A stretch of 64,000 bases of DNA from Thermoplasmata archaeon (GCA_021797855.1 JAJZYX010000003.1:23372-87371), one strand, 5' to 3'; shown: positions 43,455 to 52,917, counted from the stretch's first letter. Notes: generated by a model not told the origin, from the sequence alone. Made by a program: numbers and translations.

Positions 43455-44114
43455 TTAGTAGATGTAGAATGTCCCAGTCATCCACCCCGGAGTGACCATA
43501 GAGCCTCCCCACCCCGAAGGGCCAGTACCGCAGGGAGCCATACACTGCCAAATGTACGAGCCGGTAGAATTAGCGTAAAACTTTGCAATTTCTGTGAATC
43601 CACCCTCAACGGGTATATTGAGTCCTATCTGAGCTACGGTTATGGTGTGTGCAATGTTCCCTGCTGGAATCGAGGAAACATTTGCTCCCCAGTTTCCCAT
43701 CATCTGCATAGAGGAGGAGTTTCCCATCATCCCTGTGGCCGAAGTACCATTTATGAGGGTTATGACATTTCCAACTGTGCCCGTAACATTAGAATACATA
43801 GCAGGAGTACCTGCAGTAGGCGTATCATAGGAAATCACGGTAAGCACAATTAGAGTGTGCGAAGGTAGAGATATATTTATTGCAGGGAGGAGGTATCCAT
43901 TACTTACAATGAAGAACCTAGGTTGCATCGTGTTGTTCATGGAATTGTTCATCGTTTCAAGAAGTGTAATGTAATAGACACCTCCTTCTGTTCCGTTACC
44001 GTGTGGTGAAGATGAAATTTCGCTTACGCTCTTGTAGTATGCAGCACCTACGCTTACGCCACCGATTATTACTATGACCACTATCAGTGCGTAGAAAGTC
44101 TTTTCAGACATCAT
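43455..44114 (-). CDS. Membrane-anchored CuA-like cupredoxin lacking the second His
   Basis: After an N-terminal helix (YALIVVIVIIGGVSVGAAYY) the protein has an extracytoplasmic beta-domain. Its C terminus resembles the CuA domain of oxidase subunit II: a His in AHTITVAQIG, then GSYIWQCMAPCG (C-x3-C), then a Met in GWGGSM. The His normally between the second Cys and Met is absent, replaced by a Gly/Trp loop (TGPSGWGG). A paralogue is at 63.3 kb in the bc-type operon. I chose ATG 44114 since the upstream TTG at 44156 gives a second hydrophobic run. Likely a blue-copper electron carrier or oxidase subunit; the metal site is uncertain. Confidence 0.7.
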   Translation of the reverse strand: MMSEKTFYALIVVIVIIGGVSVGAAYYKSVSEISSSPHGNGTEGGVYYITLLETMNNSMNNTMQPRFFIVSNGYLLPAINISLPSHTLIVLTVISYDTPTAGTPAMYSNVTGTVGNVITLINGTSATGMMGNSSSMQMMGNWGANVSSIPAGNIAHTITVAQIGLNIPVEGGFTEIAKFYANSTGSYIWQCMAPCGTGPSGWGGSMVTPGWMTGTFYIY

Positions 44115-44481
44115 CAACTTCTTTATACATCCCAAAATAATAAGAATTACTAACAAACGAAGGGTGGTCTAATATTTGGTGTGGATATTCGAAAAAACTC
44201 CCTTGTGTACCCCCTAGCTGAGTTTCTCTTCCGGGTAAATATTAAAAGGTCATAATCTAGACCCCACAGTCACGCTATAAATGTTTTCTACTAATTAAGC
44301 AAGTGAAGTAATCCTTTGAATACCGACCTCTGAAAATAGCAGATAGGAGCGACTCCAGTAGGTTGGTCGGAGTCCAACCTATAAATGTGTCCCTAGCCTT
44401 TATCGGTAAACATTACATTACCCCCCAGGAAACCTGAAATTTATATAGAAGAACGAGTTACCGTTTTAGGGTGAAAATCAG
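44115..44481 (+). promoter_or_regulatory. Thermosome upstream region with TATA box and overlapping hairpins
   Basis: The thermosome TATA box TTTATATAG (about 44439-44447) and an AGGGTGA ribosome-binding sequence (44468-44474) precede ATG 44482. Further up, CTATAAATGT occurs twice, at 44275-44284 and 44379-44388. Between them GACTCC (44351-44356) can pair with GGAGTC (44369-44374), and AGGTTGG (44360-44366) with CCAACCT (44374-44380). The two stems interleave, so they are alternative structures or a pseudoknot-like fold. Confidence 0.45.
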
Positions 44482-46140
44482 ATGTTGTCAGGACAAATCC
44501 CTATTCTAGTATTAAAAGAGGGTTCAACTCGAGAATCCGGAAAAGATGCTCAAAGAAATAATATTGAAGCCGCAAAGGCGATTGCAGATACGGTAAAATC
44601 AGCGCTTGGTCCAAAAGGTATGGACAAGATGCTGGTCGATTCCTTGGGGGATATCACAATTTCAAACGATGGTGCCACCATAATGAAGCAGATGGATGTC
44701 GACCATCCCACAGCGAAGATGATCATCGAGATAGCGAAGGGCCAGGATCAAGAGGTCGGAGATGGCACAACTACCGCTGTAGTAATAGCCGGAGAGCTGC
44801 TAAAGCAGGCAGAACTTCTCTTAGACCAGAATGTCCATCCTACGGTCATAGCGAATGGATACAAACTGGCATCAAACAAGGCTCTAGAAATTCTGTCAAA
44901 CATCTCTGAGAAGAAGGTCAGCGACGAGGTTCTGAAGAACATTGCCATGACTGCAATGACAGGGAAGAACGTAGGTGGCGTCACGGACTTTTTAGCTAAG
45001 ATGGCAGTAAAGGCCGTAAAAAGCATTGTAGAGGAAAGGGATGGGAAGAAAGTAGTGGATGTCGACAATATTCTCGTTCAGAAGAAGATTGGAGGAGGAA
45101 TCACCGATTCTGAGCTCATTGAGGGGGTTGTGATTGACAAGGAAAAGGTTCACCCTAGAATGCCGACCGAGGTAAAGAATTCCAAAATAGCACTGATAGA
45201 TTCTGGATTAGAAATCAAGAAGACGGAGATCGATGCCAAAGTTCAGATAACTGACCCAACAAAAATACAAGCATTCCTTGAGCAGGAGGAGGATACGCTC
45301 AGGGGAATGGTGGAGAAGGTTAAGAAATCAGGAGCCAATGTCCTCATGAGCCAGAAGGGAATTGACGATCTCGCACAGCACTTCCTCGCAAAGGAGGGAA
45401 TATACGCAGTCAGGAGGGTGAAGAAGAGCGACATGGAAAAGATAGCCAAGGCGACAGGAGCAAAGATCATAACAAACCTGGACGATCTCACGTCAAAGGA
45501 TTTAGGAACAGCGGAAAAGACGGAAGAGAGAAAGATCGGCGATGACAGGCTTACATTCATAACTGGCTGCAAGTATCCAAAGTCAGTTTCAATACTAATC
45601 AGGGGAGGAACGCAGCACACAATTGACGAAGTCGAGAGGGCTCTGCACGATGCACTCAAAGTGGTGGGAGTCGCAATAGAAGACCAGTCCTTCGTAACTG
45701 GTGGTGGGGCAATCGAAGCAGAACTGGCCTACCAGCTCAAGAAGTATGCACCTACCGTCGGAGGGAGGGAACAACTTGCCATTGAGACGTTTGCAAATGC
45801 GCTAGAGGTTGTACCCAGAACTCTCGCAGAAAACGCTGGGATGGACCCGATAGATTCCCTCTTGAAGCTCCGATCCGAGCACCAGACAGGGAACAAGAAT
45901 GTGGGAATCGATGCTCTAGACGGTTCTGTGGGGGACCTCTTCAAGAAGAATGTCGTAGAACCCGTGAGGGTGAAATCCCACGCAATAGAGAGCGCGACGG
46001 AAGTAGCTACGATGATACTCAGGATTGACGATGTAATCTCCTCCAAGAAATCGGGAGCCGGAGGGGAGGGCAAGCAGGGCGGAGGAATGCCCCCAGGAAT
46101 GGGCGGCCCAGAGGGTATGGGCGGAATGCCCCCTATGTAA
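44482..46140 (+). CDS. ths: Thermosome subunit (group II chaperonin)
   Basis: A 552-residue archaeal chaperonin. It has the ATP-site motifs [51 protein letters not shown], and later [13 protein letters not shown], and ends with the Gly/Met-rich tail typical of thermosomes (GGMPPGMGG...). Only one subunit gene is in the window; the partner subunit, if any, lies elsewhere. It is followed closely by trxB. Confidence 0.96.
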   Translation: MLSGQIPILVLKEGSTRESGKDAQRNNIEAAKAIADTVKSALGPKGMDKMLVDSLGDITISNDGATIMKQMDVDHPTAKMIIEIAKGQDQEVGDGTTTAVVIAGELLKQAELLLDQNVHPTVIANGYKLASNKALEILSNISEKKVSDEVLKNIAMTAMTGKNVGGVTDFLAKMAVKAVKSIVEERDGKKVVDVDNILVQKKIGGGITDSELIEGVVIDKEKVHPRMPTEVKNSKIALIDSGLEIKKTEIDAKVQITDPTKIQAFLEQEEDTLRGMVEKVKKSGANVLMSQKGIDDLAQHFLAKEGIYAVRRVKKSDMEKIAKATGAKIITNLDDLTSKDLGTAEKTEERKIGDDRLTFITGCKYPKSVSILIRGGTQHTIDEVERALHDALKVVGVAIEDQSFVTGGGAIEAELAYQLKKYAPTVGGREQLAIETFANALEVVPRTLAENAGMDPIDSLLKLRSEHQTGNKNVGIDALDGSVGDLFKKNVVEPVRVKSHAIESATEVATMILRIDDVISSKKSGAGGEGKQGGGMPPGMGGPEGMGGMPPM

Positions 46141-46153
46141 AGGGGGATTCCTC

Positions 46154-47104
46154 TTGGAACTCGTACTTGGTGAAGAAAAGCAGGAAATTGAGAAGAGGGA
46201 CTTTGACCTTGTGATCATAGGAGCGGGAGCTGCAGGTCTCTCGGCTGCGGTCTACGCAACAAGAGCCGGACTCTCCAACGTAGTGATTGACGGTTCTACC
46301 GCCGGAGGGCTGACTCTTGAGGCCCCTCTGGTTGAGAACTACCTCGGATTCACTGAAATCCCTGGCACAGACCTGGCGAAGGAATTCATAGAGCATGCAA
46401 GGAACTATACTAAGATAATAGACAACAACAGGGTAATCTCGATCAAGAAAGGGGATGGATTCACTCTTGAAACAGAAAAGGGTGAGTTCCATACAAAGGC
46501 AATTCTATTCGCCACCGGAACAAAGCACAAGCATCTGGGTATCCCGGGCGAGACTGAGTATTTCGGGAAGGGGGTCAGCTACTGCAGTACGTGTGACGGC
46601 TGGCTATTCAAGAACAAGAAAGTTCTGGTAATAGGCGGAGGCAACTCCGGGGCAATAGCCGCAATTTCTATGAAGAAGATTGTAAAGGACGTTAAGATAT
46701 TCGAATTCATGCCGAAGTACATGTGTGAGGATGCCTACGTCAAGCAGATCAATTCGATGGGAATAGAATACAGACGGAACGTTCAGGTTACAGAGATAAA
46801 AGGGGACGGGAAGCTGGTGAAGAGCGTCAAATTCAAGGACAGGGCGACTGGGAAGGAAATGGAGGAAGAATTTGACGGAGTATTCATTTACGTTGGACTT
46901 GCCCCGCAGTCAGAACTGGCGAAATCGATAGGGGTGGAACTGACGGACAGGGGGTATATAAAGGTCGATAGGAGCTGCAGAACTAATGTGGAGAGAGTCT
47001 ACGCTGCAGGTGATGTAGCAGGGTCATTCGCTCAGATAGTGGTTGCAGCTTCAGATGGGGCTATAGCGGCAGATTCTTGTTACAGGGATTTATATCTTAA
47101 ATAA
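46154..47104 (+). CDS. trxB: Thioredoxin reductase-like flavoprotein
   Basis: A 316-residue FAD enzyme: FAD loop IIGAGAAGLSAAVYA at 21-35, redox-active CSTC with Cys144 and Cys147, second nucleotide loop GGGNSGAIAAISM at 161-173, and the FAD-binding end VYAAGDVAGSFAQIVVAASDG. Where NADPH-dependent enzymes carry HRR, this has EFMPKY (184-189), with no Arg pair for the 2'-phosphate. The Thermoplasma enzyme is known to lack NADPH activity, so this one may use another donor. TTG 46154 starts 14 nt after the thermosome stop. Confidence 0.9.
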   Translation: MELVLGEEKQEIEKRDFDLVIIGAGAAGLSAAVYATRAGLSNVVIDGSTAGGLTLEAPLVENYLGFTEIPGTDLAKEFIEHARNYTKIIDNNRVISIKKGDGFTLETEKGEFHTKAILFATGTKHKHLGIPGETEYFGKGVSYCSTCDGWLFKNKKVLVIGGGNSGAIAAISMKKIVKDVKIFEFMPKYMCEDAYVKQINSMGIEYRRNVQVTEIKGDGKLVKSVKFKDRATGKEMEEEFDGVFIYVGLAPQSELAKSIGVELTDRGYIKVDRSCRTNVERVYAAGDVAGSFAQIVVAASDGAIAADSCYRDLYLK

Positions 47105-48261
47105 TGCTTATTGAGAACGTAAACATCGCGACCCCTCCAAATAATAAGTTTGTTTCTGGCAAATCCCTAGACTCACTTGAAATTCTTGAGCATCAAGATA
47201 TAAGAGTATCCAACGGAAAAATTGAAAGCATCACACCCTCGTCCCATCCTGAAAGCGGTGGGAGCTGGGTAATTCCTGCATTCTGCGATCCGCACACACA
47301 TCCAGTATTCGCCGGGACTAGGGAAGATGAGATAGACCTTAAGAAAAAGATAGGGTATGCAGAAGTCCTGAAGAGAGGTGGTGGGATATATAGGACAATC
47401 AAGTCCACGGCTGAGTCAGATGACTACGCCCTTTACAGCGAATCCAAAAGCCGGGTTCTCGGCATGATGAGAAACGGGACCTCAATCTTCGAGTGCAAAA
47501 CTGGGTACGGCATAACGAGTGAGGGTGAGGAGAGGATGCTAAGGGTAGCAGAACGCTTGGAAAGAGAGCTCAAGATAAAGATCAAGAAAACGCTTCTTGC
47601 TCATGTTATCCCAAAGGGAGTAAGGGAGGATGTTTACCTCAGAGAATTCAAAGGGATGATCGAGGAGTTCAGGAATAGGATTGACTATGTTGATGTTTTT
47701 GTTGACTACGGGGCTTTTTCGCCTTCGTTTGCGCGTGATGCCATCGAGTTTTCGAACTCAATGGGAATTCCCGGGAGGGTGCACCTCAACGAGATCGAGA
47801 ACTTAAATGGTATAGAGAAACTCAGGGGGTTGGACATAAAATCGTACGATCACATGATAGAAACCAGGGACGACGAAATTGATAGCATAAGGGGGGCTGT
47901 CACAATTCTTCCATTCACAGCCATCACTCTCGGCAAAGGCCTCTCATTATTTGGTAAGATGAAGACGAAAGGAACAATAATGGCCATTGGGTCTGATCTT
48001 TCGCCCAACACCTATGTGACCTCACTTCCTCTGGTTATTTCCCTCGCTCGCCAGCTATCACCTTTCTCCATTGAGAACCTCTTGAACATGAGCACGCTGA
48101 ACGCCTGCTACACCCTCTCTCTGTCAGAATCCTCAGGAAGTATCCAAAAGGGAAAGGATGCCAACCTGATATTTCTTAAGGAGAGCTACAAGATGGTCGG
48201 ATACAAGTTCGGTGATGACCTGGTTGAGAGGGTTATGATCAACGGAAAATTTGTAACCTGA
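47104..48261 (+). CDS. hutI: Imidazolonepropionase
   Basis: Third step of histidine degradation, an amidohydrolase. The 385-residue protein shows CDPHTHPVFAGTREDEI with the metal HxH, LKRGGGIYRTIKST, FECKTGYGITSEGE, LAHVIPKG, VHLNEIENL and AITLGKGLS, the order seen in HutI. The ATG overlaps the trxB stop as TAATG. Other hut genes are not in the window. Confidence 0.92.
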   Translation: MLIENVNIATPPNNKFVSGKSLDSLEILEHQDIRVSNGKIESITPSSHPESGGSWVIPAFCDPHTHPVFAGTREDEIDLKKKIGYAEVLKRGGGIYRTIKSTAESDDYALYSESKSRVLGMMRNGTSIFECKTGYGITSEGEERMLRVAERLERELKIKIKKTLLAHVIPKGVREDVYLREFKGMIEEFRNRIDYVDVFVDYGAFSPSFARDAIEFSNSMGIPGRVHLNEIENLNGIEKLRGLDIKSYDHMIETRDDEIDSIRGAVTILPFTAITLGKGLSLFGKMKTKGTIMAIGSDLSPNTYVTSLPLVISLARQLSPFSIENLLNMSTLNACYTLSLSESSGSIQKGKDANLIFLKESYKMVGYKFGDDLVERVMINGKFVT

Positions 48262-48601
48262 CGGGGACCTAGGGGTGTTACGTGACTGTTTTCAAAGACC
48301 ATTTGTAAATCAGCGCAATTTTGCAGAGAGCCCAAGCGTATGCAGTGATTTATAATGATAAGTTGAAATGATCAGGGGCCACCGTCCAAAATTCAGGTTG
48401 GGCTATGACTATTGCAGGCAAAAATCGCCCTTCATATCCTTCACTTGCGCAAATCCATTACAAAGCTAACCCTCCCTGCGGATTTTACTGTCAACCCCTT
48501 ATCCTCTTGCGTCGTAATCACTCAGCTCTAGGTCAGCTCCGCTTTTCCATAATTCGAGGAGATTTCAGAAATCGATATAAGGTACCATAAAATCAGGTAA
48601 T
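48262..48601. other. Intergenic region upstream of pgk
   Basis: About 340 bases between hutI and pgk. A TATA-like GATATAAGG lies near 48573-48582, about 25 bp before ATG 48602, and is probably the pgk promoter. A plus-strand frame at 48405-48590 has no family-like product. No other structure was seen. Confidence 0.35.
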
Positions 48602-49849
48602 ATGAGCCAGCTTCCCTTCTTTACTCTGGGCGATTTCGACTTAGCCGGGAAATCGGTCCTTTTGAGGGTGGACATAAATTCTCCTATTGACCCGAGAACA
48701 GGGAACATTCTTGATGATGCGAGATTCAGGGCTCATCTAGAGACGATAGAGGCTCTCTCGAGAGCAAAGGTATCCATCCTGGCCCATCAGAGCAGACCGG
48801 GGAAGAATGATTTTGTCAGTTTGAAGGTACACGCATCCCATTTCTCTAATATACTGAAGCGAAGAGTAAAGTTCCTTGGGGGCCTTTTTGACGATTCAAC
48901 TCTCGAAGAGATAGATTCCTCAGAACCTGGAGATATTCTCATGCTCGAAAACACTAGGTTCTTCTCTGAGGAGGTAGTACTTGCAGAAGACAAACTGGAA
49001 GTGATGGAAAAGACACACATCGTGACTAACCTTGCGCACCACGCGGATTATTTCGTTAACGATGCCTTCGCGGCAGCCCACAGAAGCAACGTGACACTGG
49101 TTGGTTTCAGCAGGATGATGCCGAACATTGCTGGCAGGCTGATGGAGAAGGAAATAGTTGGAATCGAAAAATTTTTCTCCATAGAAGGGAAGAACCGGAT
49201 AGGAATATTCGGGGGGGCCAAGGCTGATGACTCGATCAAGATAATAGACAAGATGTTAAGCGAAGGAAAACTTGATAAGGTTGTCACGGGGGGTCTAGTG
49301 GGGCACGTGTTTTTAATAGCGGGTGGAATGGATATGGGCAGCAAGAACGTGGAAATTCTACGAAAAGAAGTCGGAAATTATGAGAAAATTCTACGTGAAG
49401 CCGAGAAGCTGCTTGCACGCTACAGGGAAGCGATCCTCACCCCAGTCGATTTTCTTGGAAGCGAAAATGGGAAAGCCAAGCATTACAAGATAGATAACTT
49501 CAGGAAGGACATTCCAGCTATGGACATTGGAGTCGATACTATAGCAAATTATGCGTCTATAATCAAGAACTCCGATTCCGTAATGCTGAATGGCCCGATG
49601 GGAGTGTTCGAGCTAAATGACTTCGCGGCAGGAACGGAAGAGATATTTACTGCCGTCGCACGATCGTCAGGTTACAAGGTCGCAGGAGGGGGTCACACAC
49701 TAGCAGCTCTCGAAAAGATGGGCATAGGTGAGAGCCAAATCAACCACATATCAACAGGAGGGGGGGCTCTCATTAGTTATCTGGCAGGTGAGCCGATGCC
49801 AGGTATAGAGTCGCTGAAGGCATCAAAGAATAAATTTGGAGGAAATTAG
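48602..49849 (+). CDS. pgk: Phosphoglycerate kinase
   Basis: Glycolytic/gluconeogenic kinase of 415 residues. The archaeal pattern is seen: VLLRVDINSPIDPRTGNILDDARFRAHLETIE, HQSRPGKNDF, LLENTRF-type ENTRFFSEE, FVNDAFAAAHRSNVTLVGF, GGAKADDSIKI, NGPMGVFEL and GGGHTLAALEK. It starts an operon-like run of pgk, prefoldin and ftsY. Confidence 0.95.
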   Translation: MSQLPFFTLGDFDLAGKSVLLRVDINSPIDPRTGNILDDARFRAHLETIEALSRAKVSILAHQSRPGKNDFVSLKVHASHFSNILKRRVKFLGGLFDDSTLEEIDSSEPGDILMLENTRFFSEEVVLAEDKLEVMEKTHIVTNLAHHADYFVNDAFAAAHRSNVTLVGFSRMMPNIAGRLMEKEIVGIEKFFSIEGKNRIGIFGGAKADDSIKIIDKMLSEGKLDKVVTGGLVGHVFLIAGGMDMGSKNVEILRKEVGNYEKILREAEKLLARYREAILTPVDFLGSENGKAKHYKIDNFRKDIPAMDIGVDTIANYASIIKNSDSVMLNGPMGVFELNDFAAGTEEIFTAVARSSGYKVAGGGHTLAALEKMGIGESQINHISTGGGALISYLAGEPMPGIESLKASKNKFGGN

Positions 49850-50254
49850 ATGACACAGGATTCCAAGGTAGACCAGATTGTGTACAGCATGGAAGTGATC
49901 AGGCAGCAGCTGGACGAAATAGAGGGACAGATACAATCCCTCGCTCTAGTCATCCAGGACCTAGCCGTAACCATAGATTTCCTGAAGAACATCTCCAAAG
50001 TAGAGGGGAACTCACTCATACCGATTGGCAGGGGCCTATACGTCGAGGCTGAAGTCAAGAACAAGGACAGGGTGGTAGTGAGCATCGGTTCCGGAGCCTA
50101 TAAGAAGTCATCGGTAGAAGATGCCATAGGCATTCTTGAGGAAAGAAGGAGTGATGCCGCAAAGGCTCTAGAAAACAGCAGGAAAACGGAGAGCGATCTT
50201 CAACAAAGGTACAGCCAGCTTGAGGAATACCTGAACAGAGTGTACAAAAAGTGA
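49850..50254 (+). CDS. pfdA: Prefoldin subunit alpha
   Basis: Jellyfish-type chaperone subunit that passes clients to the thermosome. The 134-residue protein has two coiled-coil helices (about 8-45 and 92-132) around a beta-hairpin region with IPIGRGLYVEAEV, typical of alpha subunits. ATG 49850 directly follows the pgk TAG. It is co-transcribed with ftsY, which starts 4 nt after its stop. Confidence 0.9.
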   Translation: MTQDSKVDQIVYSMEVIRQQLDEIEGQIQSLALVIQDLAVTIDFLKNISKVEGNSLIPIGRGLYVEAEVKNKDRVVVSIGSGAYKKSSVEDAIGILEERRSDAAKALENSRKTESDLQQRYSQLEEYLNRVYKK

Positions 50255-50258
50255 ACTC

Positions 50259-51182
50259 ATGTTTGAAAAGCTAAAAGAAAAGCTAGGATTGGGAAAGAAG
50301 GAGGAGCCTGCCCCCACTGGCAGCGAAAGGGGAACCTCAATTAACGTAGTCGCTTCATCAAAGGATTTCGATGATTTAGTCGGAAACCTGAAGATTTCCC
50401 TGATTGAGGCAGATGTAGCACTTCCGGTTGCAGACAGGATTTCGAGCGTGCTTCTGAAGAAACTTGAGGAGAAAACGATCCGGCTGAAAGGTGACAGAAG
50501 CGCGGTTCTGAAGGAGGCCGTTGGGTCGACAATCAGGGAAATTGCCACTGTGCAACCTTTAGACCTGGTTGAGATGGCTTCCAAGAAGTCCCCGTTTGTA
50601 ATAATGTTTGTAGGGATGAACGGTACAGGGAAAACAACGTCGATAGCAAAACTGGCCGAACTCTTCAAGAGCAAGGGTTTCTACGTGGTGATAGCAGCGG
50701 CAGATACCTTCAGGGCGGGCGCAATAGAGCAGATCGCTCTTCATGGCGAAAGGATTGGGGTAAGGGTGGTCAAACATCAGGCAGGAGGCGATCCTGCGGC
50801 AGTGACATTCGATGCTGTCAAGCATGCCTCAAGAGTGGATAAGTCTGTTGTGCTCATAGACACGGCAGGAAGGATGCAGAACAACAAGAACCTTCTCGAG
50901 GAGATGAAGAAGATCAAGAGGATATCAAATCCCGATCTTATAATACTGACGCTAGACGCACTCTCTGGCACGGACGTGCTGAATCAGGCTAAGCTCTTTG
51001 ATGAGGCGGTTGGAATAGGCGGCTACATAATAACGAAGATAGACGCGGACGCTAAGGGAGGCTCGATAATATCCCTCCTCGCGGAAACGAAGAAGCCGAT
51101 ACTATTCGTAGGCACGGGTCAGACCTATTCTGACATTATCCCATTCAGCCTTGACTGGTATCTAGGGAGACTGCTGGGCTAG
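50259..51182 (+). CDS. ftsY: Signal recognition particle receptor FtsY
   Basis: GTPase receptor for SRP at the membrane. The 307-residue NG domain shows G1 GMNGTGKTT at 119-127, DTFRAGAIEQ, DTAGRMQNNKNLLEEM, TKIDADAKGG and the closing VGTGQTYSDIIPF. The acidic N-terminal A domain is short, as often in archaea. It converges with the regulator gene by a 4-nt overlap. Confidence 0.94.
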   Translation: MFEKLKEKLGLGKKEEPAPTGSERGTSINVVASSKDFDDLVGNLKISLIEADVALPVADRISSVLLKKLEEKTIRLKGDRSAVLKEAVGSTIREIATVQPLDLVEMASKKSPFVIMFVGMNGTGKTTSIAKLAELFKSKGFYVVIAAADTFRAGAIEQIALHGERIGVRVVKHQAGGDPAAVTFDAVKHASRVDKSVVLIDTAGRMQNNKNLLEEMKKIKRISNPDLIILTLDALSGTDVLNQAKLFDEAVGIGGYIITKIDADAKGGSIISLLAETKKPILFVGTGQTYSDIIPFSLDWYLGRLLG

Positions 51183-51877
51183 ACCGACGCTAGCTTCTCC
51201 CTTATTTCGTCAGGTGAAAGATCGGTCGTGATCAACGGGATTCCCTCTATCTCCGCAAGTTTTACCGCAAGCGGATCGATCCTCTTGGGCTTTATGTAAA
51301 CAACAACTGCCGGCTTTATGGGATGCACCCTTACAGCGATCATTGGAGACCTCCCGAATTCGACATTCGTGAAGAATAATGCCCGCTCTGATGTCCACCC
51401 ATATACCCTGAAATAATCGAAGGAGGTGAGCTTCAGTATGGCGTTGAGCGAGTCAAGAATTGTGTACCCCCTTATGCTTCTCTTTATTTCCTGCCCGCTC
51501 ACTTCCCTCCCCTCTATGATCCTTATGAATTTCTGGAGGTCAACGTCATAGAAAAATTCCTTTATGTCAAGTATCACATCCTTCTCCGTGCCGAGCGAGT
51601 ACTTAAGAAGAACTGGACTGCCACGCTCGTTGTCTATTTCCACCAGAGAGGTCACTAGGCTCTTGAGAAAGCTCGCGCCAGGTGACCTTCTGCGGCCCGT
51701 CTCATAGTCACTTATCACGGAAGTGTTTACCTTCATCCTTTCAGACAATTCCCTCTGGGTCACCCTGAATTCTTCCCTCCATTTTCTTATTGTCTTTCCT
51801 GGGTCGCTCGACATGACTATCTCCCCCGAGACGTTATAGATGAGGGCCTCTGAAGATGGGAATCTGTTGCTCTTCAC
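51179..51877 (-). CDS. XRE-type helix-turn-helix regulator (COG1709-like)
   Basis: A 232-residue protein. Residues 28-70 form a Cro/CI-type HTH (RKWREEFRVTQRELSERMKVNTSVISDYETGRRRSPG), matching the archaeal COG1709 predicted regulators. The C-terminal part is alpha/beta and ends in SLVTSL...IDPLAVKLAEIEGIPLITTD. Targets are unknown. GTG 51877 has CTTTAAAATG about 27 bp upstream on this strand. The same AT box faces the tRNA-Pro gene on the other strand. Confidence 0.8.
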   Translation of the reverse strand: MKSNRFPSSEALIYNVSGEIVMSSDPGKTIRKWREEFRVTQRELSERMKVNTSVISDYETGRRRSPGASFLKSLVTSLVEIDNERGSPVLLKYSLGTEKDVILDIKEFFYDVDLQKFIRIIEGREVSGQEIKRSIRGYTILDSLNAILKLTSFDYFRVYGWTSERALFFTNVEFGRSPMIAVRVHPIKPAVVVYIKPKRIDPLAVKLAEIEGIPLITTDLSPDEIREKLASV

Positions 51878-51926
51878 TATGATCGTAATAGGTAAAACAT
51901 TTTAAAGCCTTTGAAATCCTACCAGG

Positions 51927-51999
51927 GGGCTTGTGGGGTAGCCTGGTATCCTTTCGGCTTCGGGAGTCGAAGACTCCGGTCCAAATCCGGACAAGCCCA
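51927..51999 (+). tRNA. tRNA-Pro (anticodon CGG)
   Basis: Cloverleaf: acceptor GGGCTTG with CAAGCCC, D arm with GGGGTAGCCTGG, anticodon stem TCGGC/GTCGA (one G-T pair) with loop TTCGGGA, and T arm TCCGG-TCCAAAT-CCGGA. Anticodon CGG gives proline. No CCA encoded, discriminator A. A TTTTAAAG box about 25 bp upstream is shared back-to-back with the divergent regulator. Confidence 0.93.
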
Positions 52000-52055
52000 T
52001 CTTGGCTTTCAGCCATAACCAAAGTATTTAATAGCAGTCGTGCGGTGTATGCTTC

Positions 52056-52916
52056 ATGCATATTAAAGCCATCACTGTATCCGTGTTCGTTGCCCTTATA
52101 ATGGTTTCGACACTAGTAGGTGCAGCAGGTCTACCTGATGTTCACTCAGGCAATCATAGAGGAGTGTTCCTAAACGATGCAGCAATGCTTGGTATTTCCT
52201 CGAGCGCATCTCTGAACTGGGCTGGGTACGTGGTTACTGGCAATGATGTGACATACGTAACTGGTTCATTTGTGGTCCCTTCAGTCGCCGTCTCGTCAGG
52301 TGCAACAGCCCATACTGGTCTACCTGGACAGGGTCACCATTCAACCTCCTCAAGCACGACTTATGCTGCATTTTGGGTAGGAATAGACGGATACAGCAGC
52401 TCGACTGTTGAGCAAGCCGGAGTCCTTATGGAAGATTCTGGCGGAGTTGCATCATATAGCGCCTGGTACGAGTTCTATCCGGCTGCCCCAGTATATGCTT
52501 CTTGGTCTCCACAAGCGGGGGATCTCATAAGTGTTACAGTCCAATACTACTCCAATGGCACGATGGTGGCTACCGTTACTGATATCACCACTGACAACTC
52601 ATTTTCTTCCCCCTACGAGCCCGCGTCTTCCTACCAAAGGAATTCAGCAGAATGGATAACAGAGGCCCCATCATCCGCAAGGCAGATACTTCCGCTTGCT
52701 GACTTTGGTAAAGTGTATTTCGGGGTCGATTATACGAATATCCAAAATACAAACTACGCAACAATAGGCGGAACATACGGGTCTATTGCAGTGCTTTCCT
52801 CATCCTTCACAACCTACAGCCTTTCCATGGTCAACAGGAACGGTTCGCTGAAAGCAGCGCCCTCTTCGCTTTCAACTGACGGTACAAGTTTCTCAGTGAC
52901 CTGGTATAGCTCTTAG
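52056..52916 (+). CDS. Secreted eqolisin (peptidase G1) acid protease
   Basis: Glutamic acid protease. After a signal-like hydrophobic N terminus (about 5-24), the mature part matches G1: LNWAGYVV at 53-60, TYVTGSFVVPS, YAAFWVGIDGYSSSTVEQAGV with Gln120 as the probable catalytic Gln, SAWYEFYPAAP, GDLISVTVQYYS, and the catalytic Glu region NSAEWITEAPS (196-206), then LADFGKVYFG. No propeptide cleavage can be told. GTATTTAATAG lies 22-32 bp upstream of ATG 52056. It has a T-rich stretch just after its stop. The sequence composition is Ser/Thr-rich, as expected for an acid-stable extracellular enzyme. Confidence 0.85.
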   Translation: MHIKAITVSVFVALIMVSTLVGAAGLPDVHSGNHRGVFLNDAAMLGISSSASLNWAGYVVTGNDVTYVTGSFVVPSVAVSSGATAHTGLPGQGHHSTSSSTTYAAFWVGIDGYSSSTVEQAGVLMEDSGGVASYSAWYEFYPAAPVYASWSPQAGDLISVTVQYYSNGTMVATVTDITTDNSFSSPYEPASSYQRNSAEWITEAPSSARQILPLADFGKVYFGVDYTNIQNTNYATIGGTYGSIAVLSSSFTTYSLSMVNRNGSLKAAPSSLSTDGTSFSVTWYSS

Positions 52917-52917
52917 C

